Of a stretch of DNA of 64,000 nucleotides, positions 1 through 8,115 are shown in pieces; within the stretch, counting starts at the first letter, position 1; every line of letters begins with the position of its first letter. Position numbers and translations under genes: made by a program. The stretch spans positions 1 through 64,000 of the forward strand of contig JBKCIQ010000094.1 in NCBI GenBank assembly GCA_046302135.1, read 5' to 3'. The notes beneath the pieces were generated by a model that saw only the letters and a program-made list of their open reading frames with translations, was not told the origin of the DNA and did not search any database. The stretch is from AM-1111 sp046302135 (lineage in GTDB: Bacteria; Bacteroidota; Bacteroidia; B-17B0; Aurantibacillaceae).

Positions 1-1
1 T

Positions 2-457
2 TGCTCTAGCGTTGGAATAATTCATCTTACAGGTGAGTCGCCTGCAGGTGGTACATTCTCTGGGAATTCTGTTTCAGGAAGTAATTTTGACGCTTCAGTG
101 GGAGCTGGAACATATTTGATTACATACACCATAACTGATAGCATCAGCGGTTGTGCAAACTCTGCTAGTCAGAACATGTACGTTGATGCTTGTTTAGGTT
201 TAGAAACATCAAATATTGCTAATTACAATATTTACCCGAATCCTAACAACGGACAGTTCTTTATTGAAAGTGCAAACTATTCCGGAAAACTCATTGCTGA
301 AGTATTCAACGCACAAGGCAAGTTGATCTACTCGGAACAGTTTAATTCTTCGTATAGAAATACTGTTAGCATAGGTGAATTCAGTAATGGAATTTATCTG
401 CTAAGGTTAACTCAAAACAATGAAGTAAAATTCTTTAAGGTCACAATGACCAGATAA
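2..457 (+). CDS. T9SS type A sorting domain protein, 3' fragment
   Basis: The reading frame is open from the first bases of the window, so this is the 3' end (about 151 codons) of a larger gene whose start lies outside. It encodes a GESPAGGTFSG-type Ig/PKD-like repeat, a linker, and a C-terminal sorting domain of about 80 residues beginning near YPNPNNGQFFIES and ending FFKVTMTR. Such domains direct proteins through the type IX secretion system to the cell surface of Bacteroidota. The visible part is strikingly similar to the end of the 2347-residue adhesin at 23551-30594 on the other strand (shared GGTFSG, SASQN, PNPNNGQFFIE, EVFNAQGKL, EFSNG). The full protein is therefore probably a paralogous secreted adhesin. 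Its N-terminal architecture cannot be seen. Confidence 0.93.
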   Translation, partial: CSSVGIIHLTGESPAGGTFSGNSVSGSNFDASVGAGTYLITYTITDSISGCANSASQNMYVDACLGLETSNIANYNIYPNPNNGQFFIESANYSGKLIAEVFNAQGKLIYSEQFNSSYRNTVSIGEFSNGIYLLRLTQNNEVKFFKVTMTR

Positions 458-460
458 AAA

Positions 461-489
461 AAAGGCCATCAAAAGATGGCCTTTTTTTT
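461..489 (+). terminator. Rho-independent terminator of the T9SS gene
   Basis: AAAGGCCATC, loop AAAA, GATGGCCTTT is a perfect 10-bp stem followed by a run of T, starting 3 nt after the stop codon. It also closes the transcript ahead of the helicase promoter. Confidence 0.9.
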
Positions 490-536
490 ACACATTAATT
501 TAAATTTTACCACCTTTTCAAAAAGATTTTAAAATA

Positions 537-561
537 ATACTGCAATAAAGCAGTATCTTTG
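537..561 (+). promoter_or_regulatory. Helicase promoter overlapped by a perfect inverted repeat
   Basis: TATCTTTG at 554-561 matches the Bacteroidota -7 consensus TAnnTTTG, 16 nt upstream of the ATG at 578. A perfect 7-bp inverted repeat, ATACTGC (537-543) and GCAGTAT (550-556) with a 6-nt spacer, overlaps the first three bases of the -7 element. The layout resembles an operator at which a dimeric repressor would block the promoter, but no regulator gene is adjacent. The promoter match is seen directly; the operator role is inference. Confidence 0.55.
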
Positions 562-577
562 CAAGTCCCTTAAATTG

Positions 578-2080
578 ATGGAAAATAACACAGTAATTGA
601 ACCTCGCAAACTATACCCTTACCAATCTGAGGCGGTAGATAATATATTTTCACGTCTTACAAATCTACCTAAAAATGCGAACTTGCTATTTCAGTTGCCA
701 ACCGGTGGTGGTAAAACAATTATTTTCTCTGAAATTGCAAAGAGATACATTTCTCAGTTCGGTAAGAAAGTTTTAATTCTAACACATCGAATAGAATTAA
801 GTTACCAAACCTCCGAGGTGTTATTTGAAATTGGAATTTCAAATAAAATAATTAATAGTACAGTTAAAGCTTTACCCAACCAAAGTGATTATAATTGCTA
901 TACCGCACTTGTAGAAACATTAAACAACCGCCTTCAGGAAAATGATCAGTTTCTCGAGGATATAGGATTGGTTATTGTAGATGAGGCGCATAATAATTCA
1001 TTCAGAAAAATATTTCACCATTTTCAGGAAGTAAACATTTTAGGAGTTACCGCCACCCCACTTTCTTCAAATAAAAAATTACCATTACGTGATACGTACA
1101 GTGATTTAATAATTGGTGAAAGTATATCATCTTTGATTGAAAAAAATTACCTCTGTGAAGCGGTAACCTATTCATATGATGTAAATTTAAGTACTTTGAA
1201 GGTTGGTTCCAATGGTGAATTTACTGTTGCCTCATCTGAATTACTCTATTCCAATCCATTAATGCAAAGCAAGCTTGTTGACGCATATGAGGAAGTCGGA
1301 ATAGGAAAAAAAACTTTGATTTTCAACAGTGGTATTATTTCAAGTAAAGTAGTTTATGATGCATTTCAGAAAAAAGGATATCCTGTTCGCCACTTAGATA
1401 GTACATTTTCAGACAAAGAAAGATTTGAAACTTTAGAATGGTTTAGAAATACACCGGATGGTATTTTAACGTCAGTTAGTATATTAACGACAGGCTTTGA
1501 TGAACCAAGTGTTGAGACAATAATATTAAATAGAGCAACAAAATCTCTTACACTTTACCATCAGATGATTGGTAGAGGTTCAAGAGTATTGCCTCATAAG
1601 AAACAATTTAAAATTGTTGATCTAGGTAATAACGCGAGACGTTTTGGATTATGGCAATTACCAATAGACTGGAAACATGTTTTTATTGTTCCCCATCTTT
1701 ATCTTGAGCATAGGTATAAAGACGAATGGGACTATGAAATGGAAAATGATTACGAGATGCCTCCGGAAATAAAAGCTCGTTTCTTGAATTCGGAACAGGC
1801 AGAATTTATTGTGCGTGATAAATATCTGTCTGCCTTAAAAAAAGGAATGAAACCTCAAACAGTTCTGGATGAATCATTAGAAGAACATTTCGCTAGAATC
1901 AAAGACAATGCTGCATCTTATGAAGAAGCAATAGAGCTTTTTAATTTATTGAGTGAAGAAATAAAATATCGAATTAAACAGTTTGCAAAATTTATTAACG
2001 CCACGCAAAACTATGTGGACTGGCAATATAAAAATTATTGCGCAAGATTAAGAAGCAGAGTGACAACTTGGTTTGTTTAA
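578..2080 (+). CDS. DEAD/DEAH-box superfamily 2 helicase
   Basis: This 500-residue protein has the SF2 helicase core. Walker A is LPTGGGKT near residue 40, motif Ia LTHRIEL follows, then Walker B VDEAH near 136-140 and motif III GVTATP near 156. The C-terminal RecA-like lobe ends in QMIGRGSR (motif VI). This arrangement is typical of ResIII-type DNA or RNA translocases related to Irc3 and type I restriction helicases. No nuclease or methyltransferase partner is nearby, so a restriction system is unlikely. The last 150 residues are acidic, helical and of unknown role. ATG at 578 is preferred over the TTG just before it, because it follows the -7 element closely. The actual substrate cannot be told from sequence. 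Confidence 0.88.
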   Translation: MENNTVIEPRKLYPYQSEAVDNIFSRLTNLPKNANLLFQLPTGGGKTIIFSEIAKRYISQFGKKVLILTHRIELSYQTSEVLFEIGISNKIINSTVKALPNQSDYNCYTALVETLNNRLQENDQFLEDIGLVIVDEAHNNSFRKIFHHFQEVNILGVTATPLSSNKKLPLRDTYSDLIIGESISSLIEKNYLCEAVTYSYDVNLSTLKVGSNGEFTVASSELLYSNPLMQSKLVDAYEEVGIGKKTLIFNSGIISSKVVYDAFQKKGYPVRHLDSTFSDKERFETLEWFRNTPDGILTSVSILTTGFDEPSVETIILNRATKSLTLYHQMIGRGSRVLPHKKQFKIVDLGNNARRFGLWQLPIDWKHVFIVPHLYLEHRYKDEWDYEMENDYEMPPEIKARFLNSEQAEFIVRDKYLSALKKGMKPQTVLDESLEEHFARIKDNAASYEEAIELFNLLSEEIKYRIKQFAKFINATQNYVDWQYKNYCARLRSRVTTWFV

Positions 2081-2104
2081 ATCCGAATGACTTTTAAAAA
2101 AATT

Positions 2105-3628
2105 CTAAACACCAACCAGTTTCAATATCTTGGCCGATTTATTTCTTACCTCATTGCAAAGCTTCTGATCTTTTATTAAAGAATTCCCATAAGAAGGAAT
2201 CATTTCTTTCAATTTAGTTTGCCAATGTGGAGTATTGATTTGATCTTTAAAGCATTTATGTAATAAATCAAGAATAATTGAAACTGATGTTGAAGCTCCC
2301 GGTGAGGCTCCCAATAAAGCTGCAACGGATCCGTCTGTAGAATGAACAATTTCAGTCCCAAATTCTAATGCTCCTCCATGCTCTTCATCTTTTTTAATTA
2401 TCTGAACTCTTTGCCCCGCTTCCTGTAGTTTCCAATCTTCCATTTTAGCAGTAGGAACAAATTTTTTTAAAGCTTCCAATCTTTCTTCATCAGACTGGGT
2501 AACCTGTTCAATCAAATATTTTGTAAGCGGAATATTATGTAAACCTGCAGATACAATCGGAAAAATATTATTAACCTGAAGTGACGCAGGAAGATCCAAC
2601 AAGGAACCATGCTTTAAAAATTTAGTGGAAAATCCTGCATATGGTCCAAACAACAATGCTTTTTTACCATCTATAATTCTTGTGTCTAAGTGAGGTACAG
2701 ACATAGGAGGAGCACCTACTTCGGCCTTACCATAAACCTTTGAAGAGTGTTGATTGATTACCTCTTCATTCTGACACACCAACCACTGCCCGCTAACAGG
2801 AAAACCTCCGTAACCTTCTGCCTCAGGTATCTCAGTCTCCTCCAGAAGTGGTAAAGCACCACCACCGGCACCAATAAATAGAAATTTGGTCTCAATAGTT
2901 TTTTTGCCATGAGATACCAAATCTTTGATTTCTATTTCCCAATGATTATCTTCTTTCCTTCTTTCAATAAAGTTTACCTCACTATTCAAATTGATGGTTA
3001 CATCAGGCAAAGATTCCAAATGTTTGAACATCTCTTTTGCCAAAGCACCAAAGTTCATATCGGTTCCCAATTCAGTCCTTGTTACAGCCACTTTTTGGTT
3101 TTCATCTCTTTCGCTCATAATTAAGGGTATCCAATCATTCAATGAAGATCTATCCTCTGAATAAATCATACCCTTAAATAATTCATGATCTTTCAGCAAT
3201 TCAAAACGACATTTCAGATAATCTATATTTTCGTCCCAAACAATACTCATATGAGGAACAGAATTGATAAAGCTTTTGGGGTTTTTTATATACTCCTTTT
3301 CCACTAAATAACTCCAAAACTGTTTCGAAACTTCAAATTGCTCCGCAATTTTAAAAGCTTTGGTCACATCGATTGTCCCATCATCTTTTTGAGGAGTATA
3401 ATTCAGTTCGCAAAACGCAGAGTGACCTGTACCTGCATTATTCCAGGCATCAGAACTTTCTCCTGCTATAACATCAAGCCGCTCATAAATTTCAATTTTT
3501 AAATTAGGATGCAGTTCTTTTAAAATAACCCCCAGCGTTGCACTCATTATGCCTGCTCCTATTAGAACAACATCAGGATGCGATGTAGGCTTATGATGAA
3601 TGTGAAAAATATGTGATAGATGTGTCAT
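2105..3628 (-). CDS. mqo: Malate:quinone oxidoreductase
   Basis: A 507-residue FAD enzyme that oxidises malate to oxaloacetate and passes electrons to the quinone pool; it is peripheral on the inner face of the cytoplasmic membrane and part of the TCA cycle. The N-terminal dinucleotide-binding motif VLIGAGIMSATLG is near residues 21-33, followed by the family signatures EIYERLDVIAGESSDAWNN and NAGTGHSAFCELNYTP. The C-terminal stretch LLGASPGASTSV is also characteristic. Length agrees with other Mqo proteins (about 490-510). The gene converges on the helicase with only 24 bp between stop codons. A downstream-facing terminator is not obvious. Identification is secure. Confidence 0.96.
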   Translation of the reverse strand: MTHLSHIFHIHHKPTSHPDVVLIGAGIMSATLGVILKELHPNLKIEIYERLDVIAGESSDAWNNAGTGHSAFCELNYTPQKDDGTIDVTKAFKIAEQFEVSKQFWSYLVEKEYIKNPKSFINSVPHMSIVWDENIDYLKCRFELLKDHELFKGMIYSEDRSSLNDWIPLIMSERDENQKVAVTRTELGTDMNFGALAKEMFKHLESLPDVTINLNSEVNFIERRKEDNHWEIEIKDLVSHGKKTIETKFLFIGAGGGALPLLEETEIPEAEGYGGFPVSGQWLVCQNEEVINQHSSKVYGKAEVGAPPMSVPHLDTRIIDGKKALLFGPYAGFSTKFLKHGSLLDLPASLQVNNIFPIVSAGLHNIPLTKYLIEQVTQSDEERLEALKKFVPTAKMEDWKLQEAGQRVQIIKKDEEHGGALEFGTEIVHSTDGSVAALLGASPGASTSVSIILDLLHKCFKDQINTPHWQTKLKEMIPSYGNSLIKDQKLCNEVRNKSAKILKLVGV

Positions 3629-3682
3629 AACTATAAAATGATTTCCAAATATTAATTAACTGATAAGATTTTTTGAATATAA

Positions 3683-4894
3683 CTATGCCTTTTGATTTCC
3701 TTCGGGAGAGAACACTTTTACTCCAATACCTACGAGAATTGAAACAATAGTAAAAATGATTCCAAGATAACCAAGCATCGAATAATTATGCAATTCATGA
3801 GTAATTTTATCGTTGATGATAATAAATCCTCCGGTTAATCCCATCAAGCCAACAGCCAATTGTTGTAAGGCAGAGTTCAAACTCATGAATCCACCTCTCA
3901 ACTGAGGAGGAACCGCTGATGTAAGTAATGCAGAAGCAGGTATCATGCGTCCACCTGAAAAAATAAAAAACATACATGTTACGGGTAAAAGGAGTAATAA
4001 ACTTTTGCTTTGAAAATTGCTAATGAGGAAAATAGGAAAAAATGAAAGTATACTTAAAACCATAAAGACTTTAAACTTACCAAACTTATCTGCTAGCTTT
4101 CCCCAAAGAGGAGAGGTAACTGAAGAAAGTATGCCTCCAATTATATACATCCAAACCAACTCTGTTTTCATATTGAAATGCAAGTTAGTAACCAAATAAT
4201 CACTGAGGTTAGGAATAATTGCAAAGTGCGCAAGAATATAGGTAAACGAAAACAATAGAGCTCTTAATTGATTGGCACTATTGAATACACTTGAGTATAA
4301 GCTTATATTTTCTTTATTTTGAATATTAAGGTGTTCTTTTACTGAAGGAACCAAAAACTGTATTGCAAATAAAACGAGTATTCCTATAGCAACAATAAGA
4401 TAGAAGGGAGTATGCCATGAAAAAGTTTCGCTAAGCCAAATTCCTGCGGGAACACCTGCAACAGCGGCAAGTGCAAACCCCGACATTAAAATTCCCATAC
4501 CTCTTGCACGCCGCTCAATTGGAATGATGTCTCCAACTATACTCAAAATTACTGCACCTGCCACTCCTCCAAACAATCCTGTAAAAATTCTTGAGGCAAG
4601 CAGTGTTTCATAGTTAGGACTAATTGCACATGAAAGTGTTCCAAATAAAAAACCTATATAAAGAATTCTCAACACAGACTTTCGATCAAACTTATCTAAC
4701 CAAAAAGTTGCGGCAATTGCCGAAAAAAAAGCGGCAATACCATAACTACCAACCAGTGCATTAAACTGAGGGCTATCAATATGAAAACTTGCTTTCAAAT
4801 TCGGCCCCAATGGCATCATAACCATTGAATCCATTACATGTGTAAATTGGACCAAAGCAAGTGTGATCAGTATTTTTATTTCATGCTTCTTCAC
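3683..4894 (-). CDS. MFS transporter
   Basis: A major facilitator superfamily permease of about 403 residues with twelve predicted membrane helices. The loop between helices 2 and 3 carries the MFS motif A-like WLDKFDRKSVL, and the equivalent second-half loop reads WGKLADKFGKFKV. The substrate cannot be read from sequence; the pattern is that of drug-efflux or sugar-efflux type DHA1 permeases. The start is probably GTG at 4894, preceded by the purine-rich GGGGAAAAGGAAA. A TTG at 4921 would overlap the upstream gene by 41 nt, and the first in-frame ATG would cut helix 1. The gene overlaps the end of the metallophosphoesterase gene by 14 nt, so the two are likely co-translated. Confidence 0.85.
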   Translation of the reverse strand: MKKHEIKILITLALVQFTHVMDSMVMMPLGPNLKASFHIDSPQFNALVGSYGIAAFFSAIAATFWLDKFDRKSVLRILYIGFLFGTLSCAISPNYETLLASRIFTGLFGGVAGAVILSIVGDIIPIERRARGMGILMSGFALAAVAGVPAGIWLSETFSWHTPFYLIVAIGILVLFAIQFLVPSVKEHLNIQNKENISLYSSVFNSANQLRALLFSFTYILAHFAIIPNLSDYLVTNLHFNMKTELVWMYIIGGILSSVTSPLWGKLADKFGKFKVFMVLSILSFFPIFLISNFQSKSLLLLLPVTCMFFIFSGGRMIPASALLTSAVPPQLRGGFMSLNSALQQLAVGLMGLTGGFIIINDKITHELHNYSMLGYLGIIFTIVSILVGIGVKVFSPEGNQKA

Positions 4895-6152
4895 TTTCCT
4901 TTTCCCCTTTGTAAAGTTCAATCACAGTTATTTCAGGCCAAATACCGAGTCTTCCGTTATATCCTATAAAACCTAGACCTCTGTTAACATAAAGATATTG
5001 GTTATTGCTACGATAGAGTCCTGCCCATTGTTTATACAAATATTTTACAGGGCTCCACTTGATTCCGGGTATGTCAATACCTAGCTGCATACCATGCGTA
5101 TGTCCGGATAACGTTAAGTCTATATTCTTAAACGTTGGTAAAACTTTGGCTTCCCAATGAGATGGTGAATGAGAAAGTAGAATATTAAATTCGGTTTCTT
5201 CCATTCCGTAAACAGCCTTATTTAAATCACCGTACTTAGAAAATCTTGCTCTAGAATCCCAGTTCTCAACTCCAACTACACCGATTTTCTTATCTCCTCT
5301 GTAAATATAATTGTGCTCATTCATCATAAGCTTCCACCCAAAATCCTTGTGTACCTTTTTTAATTTTTCCTGAGATTTAATTCTTAAATCTTTGTAATCA
5401 TCCCCGGGATATACATATTCCGCGTAATCATGATTTCCAAATATTGAAAAAACCCCGTGTTTCGCTTTTAATGATTTAAAAACGTGTTCAAATCCTTCAG
5501 TTTCTTCTGCCAGATCGTTTACAAGATCACCGGTGAAAAAAATTACATCTGCATTTTGTTCGTTTACAAGTTTAAACGCTTTTGCTAATGGAGAAGGTGT
5601 TATAAAACTTCCTGTGTGAATATCTGAAAGCTGAACTATTTTAAATCCACTAAATTCATCGGGTAAATTAGGGAAATTCAATTTTACCTTATGGATTCTG
5701 TAGTCATATCCACCGCGTAAATAACCATACATTAAGCCTATACCCGGAATTGCGGCAGCTCCAACTGCCAAGTAGGAAAAAAATTTTAATCTTGAAATTT
5801 TAGAACCTACATCGCCATCGGATTCAACTATAGGTAATTTACTGTATAGAAATCGAAACAAGCGAATCAAATCATCAGGAATTAAAAAAACAACGCCCAA
5901 TAATTGACAAATTAATGTCATAAACATTATTGAACCAAGAGTAAGCCTTAATGATTTTGGCCACATCGGGAAAGGATAAAACAATGAAATCAAGGCCCCT
6001 ACAATAATTACTCCTGCGAACCCAAAATATATATATTTTGAAATATTGCGCTTAAGCTCAGTAGCATCTCGAAAAATAGTAGATAAAGCCTGATAAAAGT
6101 ACCACTGCAAGAATAAAATGAAAATCAAAAAAATTAGCCTAGGAAGGAACAT
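4881..6152 (-). CDS. Membrane-anchored calcineurin-like metallophosphoesterase
   Basis: A 423-residue protein with about four hydrophobic segments in the first 160 residues, then a calcineurin-like phosphoesterase domain. The dimetal-site motifs are all present in order: QLSDIHTG near 177-184, FTGDLVND near 210, GNHDYAEY near 243, LLSHSP, and SGHTHGMQLG near 365. This is the YkuE/YaeI type of membrane phosphoesterase, some of which act on UDP-diacylglucosamine or phospholipids; the actual substrate is unknown here. It is the first gene of a two-gene unit with the MFS transporter. The N-terminal membrane part is shared by many Bacteroidota homologues. Confidence 0.88.
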   Translation of the reverse strand: MFLPRLIFLIFILFLQWYFYQALSTIFRDATELKRNISKYIYFGFAGVIIVGALISLFYPFPMWPKSLRLTLGSIMFMTLICQLLGVVFLIPDDLIRLFRFLYSKLPIVESDGDVGSKISRLKFFSYLAVGAAAIPGIGLMYGYLRGGYDYRIHKVKLNFPNLPDEFSGFKIVQLSDIHTGSFITPSPLAKAFKLVNEQNADVIFFTGDLVNDLAEETEGFEHVFKSLKAKHGVFSIFGNHDYAEYVYPGDDYKDLRIKSQEKLKKVHKDFGWKLMMNEHNYIYRGDKKIGVVGVENWDSRARFSKYGDLNKAVYGMEETEFNILLSHSPSHWEAKVLPTFKNIDLTLSGHTHGMQLGIDIPGIKWSPVKYLYKQWAGLYRSNNQYLYVNRGLGFIGYNGRLGIWPEITVIELYKGEKESEEA

Positions 6153-6287
6153 TTAAAAAATTGCTTTTACAGTTATAAAGTTACTTTAAATATCAATAGA
6201 GAAAATGACAATTTTTTAAAGAAATTTCATATTATTTAAAATAATTCTACTCGACAGATAAAAGTAACTTTTCAAGTTTTTTAAAGA

Positions 6288-6923
6288 TTAAGGAATGTTA
6301 AGAAATTTATGAGTTTGAAGTGAAATATTCCATTTAGGATTTTTTTTGACGTAATCAATTATCAATGGTGTAACTTCATCTCGCCTACTCCATTCTGGTT
6401 GTAAAAAAAGTTTACAATTGTCATTTACTCTTTTTGAATTTTCTTCAGCCCAAATAAAATCATGCCTGTTGTAAATTATAACTTTCAATTCGTTTGCAAT
6501 TAAAAACAATTCATCTTTTGGATGCATATTTTTTTTAGGTGATAAACAAACCCAGTCAAAATCACCACTTAAATCAAACGCACCGGAGGTCTCAAGATGA
6601 ACTTGCAATTCTCTTTCTTTTAGTTTCTTGGTTAACAAATTCAAATTATATTGTAGTGGTTCTCCTCCTGTTATTACAATTGTTGTTGCAGGATATTTTA
6701 AAACCTCTGTTGCTACGTCTGAAATATTTACTAACGGATGTATATCCGGATTCCAGCTTTCTTTCACATCACACCAATGACATCCAACATCGCAACCACC
6801 AATCCTTATAAAATACGCCGCTTTGCCTGTATGGAATCCTTCACCTTGAATTGTATAAAACTGCTCCATTATCGGAAGCATAACTCCCTCTTTCATCAAA
6901 TGTTTTCCTTGCTCTCCTTTCAC
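6288..6923 (-). CDS. queE: 7-carboxy-7-deazaguanine synthase QueE
   Basis: A radical SAM enzyme of 211 residues that makes 7-carboxy-7-deazaguanine from 6-carboxytetrahydropterin, a step toward queuosine in tRNA. The motif GCDVGCHWCDVKESW holds the CX3CX2C cysteines of the 4Fe-4S cluster, and FYTIQGEGFHTGKAAYF precedes it as in the family. TGGEPLQYN is the SAM-binding GGEP motif. The first ATG at 6923 is kept because homologues usually carry about 20 residues before LPIMEQFYT. A second ATG at 6896 is possible. Other queuosine genes are not in the window. Its own -7 element lies just upstream at 6941-6948. Confidence 0.95.
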   Translation of the reverse strand: MKGEQGKHLMKEGVMLPIMEQFYTIQGEGFHTGKAAYFIRIGGCDVGCHWCDVKESWNPDIHPLVNISDVATEVLKYPATTIVITGGEPLQYNLNLLTKKLKERELQVHLETSGAFDLSGDFDWVCLSPKKNMHPKDELFLIANELKVIIYNRHDFIWAEENSKRVNDNCKLFLQPEWSRRDEVTPLIIDYVKKNPKWNISLQTHKFLNIP

Positions 6924-6940
6924 AACATTAAATTAAACCT

Positions 6941-6948
6941 CAAAGATA
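6941..6948 (-). promoter_or_regulatory. Promoter -7 element for queE
   Basis: On the minus strand this reads TATCTTTG, an exact TAnnTTTG match, 17 nt before the queE ATG. It lies between dprA and queE and suggests queE can be transcribed on its own. A TTG -33 element at the usual spacing is not present. Confidence 0.45.
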
Positions 6949-6977
6949 AAAATTAAGATCACTGCAAAAAGATAGAA

Positions 6978-8081
6978 TTAATGGACGCTGTAAAATTTAC
7001 CCGGGAGCGAAACAATTAAATCCTGCATTTCCAGATTAAATAATGCAGATGATGCTTTGCTTGCAGGAATTGAAAGTTGATTACATATTTCGTCTATATG
7101 CAATTTGGTATTTTCTCTGACCAAATCGTAAACAGTCAATTCGTCTTGAGGTAAATTGAAAGGGAGTGTCTTTTGTATAAGTTTAGAAGTCTTTTTTACT
7201 TCCAAATCCCAGTTCATGTGATAAAATAAATCATTTACATTTTCTATCATTGCGGCTTTATTCCTCTTGATTAAAAAATTACAACCACTGCTATTTTCAT
7301 CACTAGACTTTCCTGGAAACGCTAAAACATCTCTGTTATATGAATGCGCAATATCTGCCGTAATCATCGAACCGCCATCCATTTTGCTCTCCACTACTAC
7401 TAATGCATCACATAAACCTGCAACAATCCTATTTCTCTTGGGGAAGTTTTCTCTGTCAGGTTTAGTTCCGCTTAAAAAATCTGAAAGCAAACCTCCATTT
7501 TTTTCCATTTCCCTGGCTATAGCGTAATGCGAGCCGGGATACACCCTGTCCAATCCATGAGCTACAACACCAATAGTTTCAATATTATTTTTTATGCAAC
7601 TACTGTGCGCCAAAACATCAATCCCATATGCAAGCCCACTTACAACCATTACATTTTTTTCTTTTAAACCATAAATTAAATCTTCAGTCATTTTTTTGCC
7701 GTAATCTGTTGGTCTCCTGCAACCAACTATCCCGATTATTTTCTCTTGTACAAGATTAGAATTACCCTTAAAATAAATCATTGCAGGTCCATCAGTACAT
7801 AATCTAAGTTTGGCCGGATAATTCGCATCGGTGAAAAAATACGCATTAATTTTATTTTTAATAATAAAATTAATCTCCTGCTCAGCACGCCTCAATTCTA
7901 TACCCTTAATAACCGACTTAACAGTTGATGGGCCAATACCGGGTATTTTAAGCAAAATGGCTTTCTTCTCCTTAAACACCGTCTCAGCTTCGCCACAATA
8001 ATTTACCAGATTTTTTACCAAAACATCTCCAACACCGGGTATTAATGTTAGTGCAATTTTATAAAGTAAATCACTTCCCAT
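6978..8081 (-). CDS. dprA: DNA-processing protein DprA
   Basis: A 367-residue cytoplasmic protein that protects incoming single-stranded DNA during natural transformation and loads RecA on it. The N-terminal part has a helix-hairpin-helix, KIPGIGPSTVKSVI near residues 45-58. The Rossmann-like DprA domain follows with IGIVGCRRPTDYG, MVVSGLAYGIDVLAH and FPKRNRIVAGLCDALVVVE. The C-terminal 55 residues form the winged-helix domain (VYDLVRENTKLHIDEI). Length is normal for the family. comEC, another competence gene, lies 6 kb away. The gene is divergent from the TonB-dependent receptor with only 34 bp between starts. Confidence 0.96.
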   Translation of the reverse strand: MGSDLLYKIALTLIPGVGDVLVKNLVNYCGEAETVFKEKKAILLKIPGIGPSTVKSVIKGIELRRAEQEINFIIKNKINAYFFTDANYPAKLRLCTDGPAMIYFKGNSNLVQEKIIGIVGCRRPTDYGKKMTEDLIYGLKEKNVMVVSGLAYGIDVLAHSSCIKNNIETIGVVAHGLDRVYPGSHYAIAREMEKNGGLLSDFLSGTKPDRENFPKRNRIVAGLCDALVVVESKMDGGSMITADIAHSYNRDVLAFPGKSSDENSSGCNFLIKRNKAAMIENVNDLFYHMNWDLEVKKTSKLIQKTLPFNLPQDELTVYDLVRENTKLHIDEICNQLSIPASKASSALFNLEMQDLIVSLPGKFYSVH

Positions 8082-8115
8082 TTTCTTCTTTAATTCTTTT
8101 TCCTATCTTGCCCAA

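Noticed and set aside
578..2080. Helicase as part of a defence or restriction system
   Set aside because: Neighbours are a T9SS gene and mqo; no nuclease, methyltransferase or other defence gene is present.
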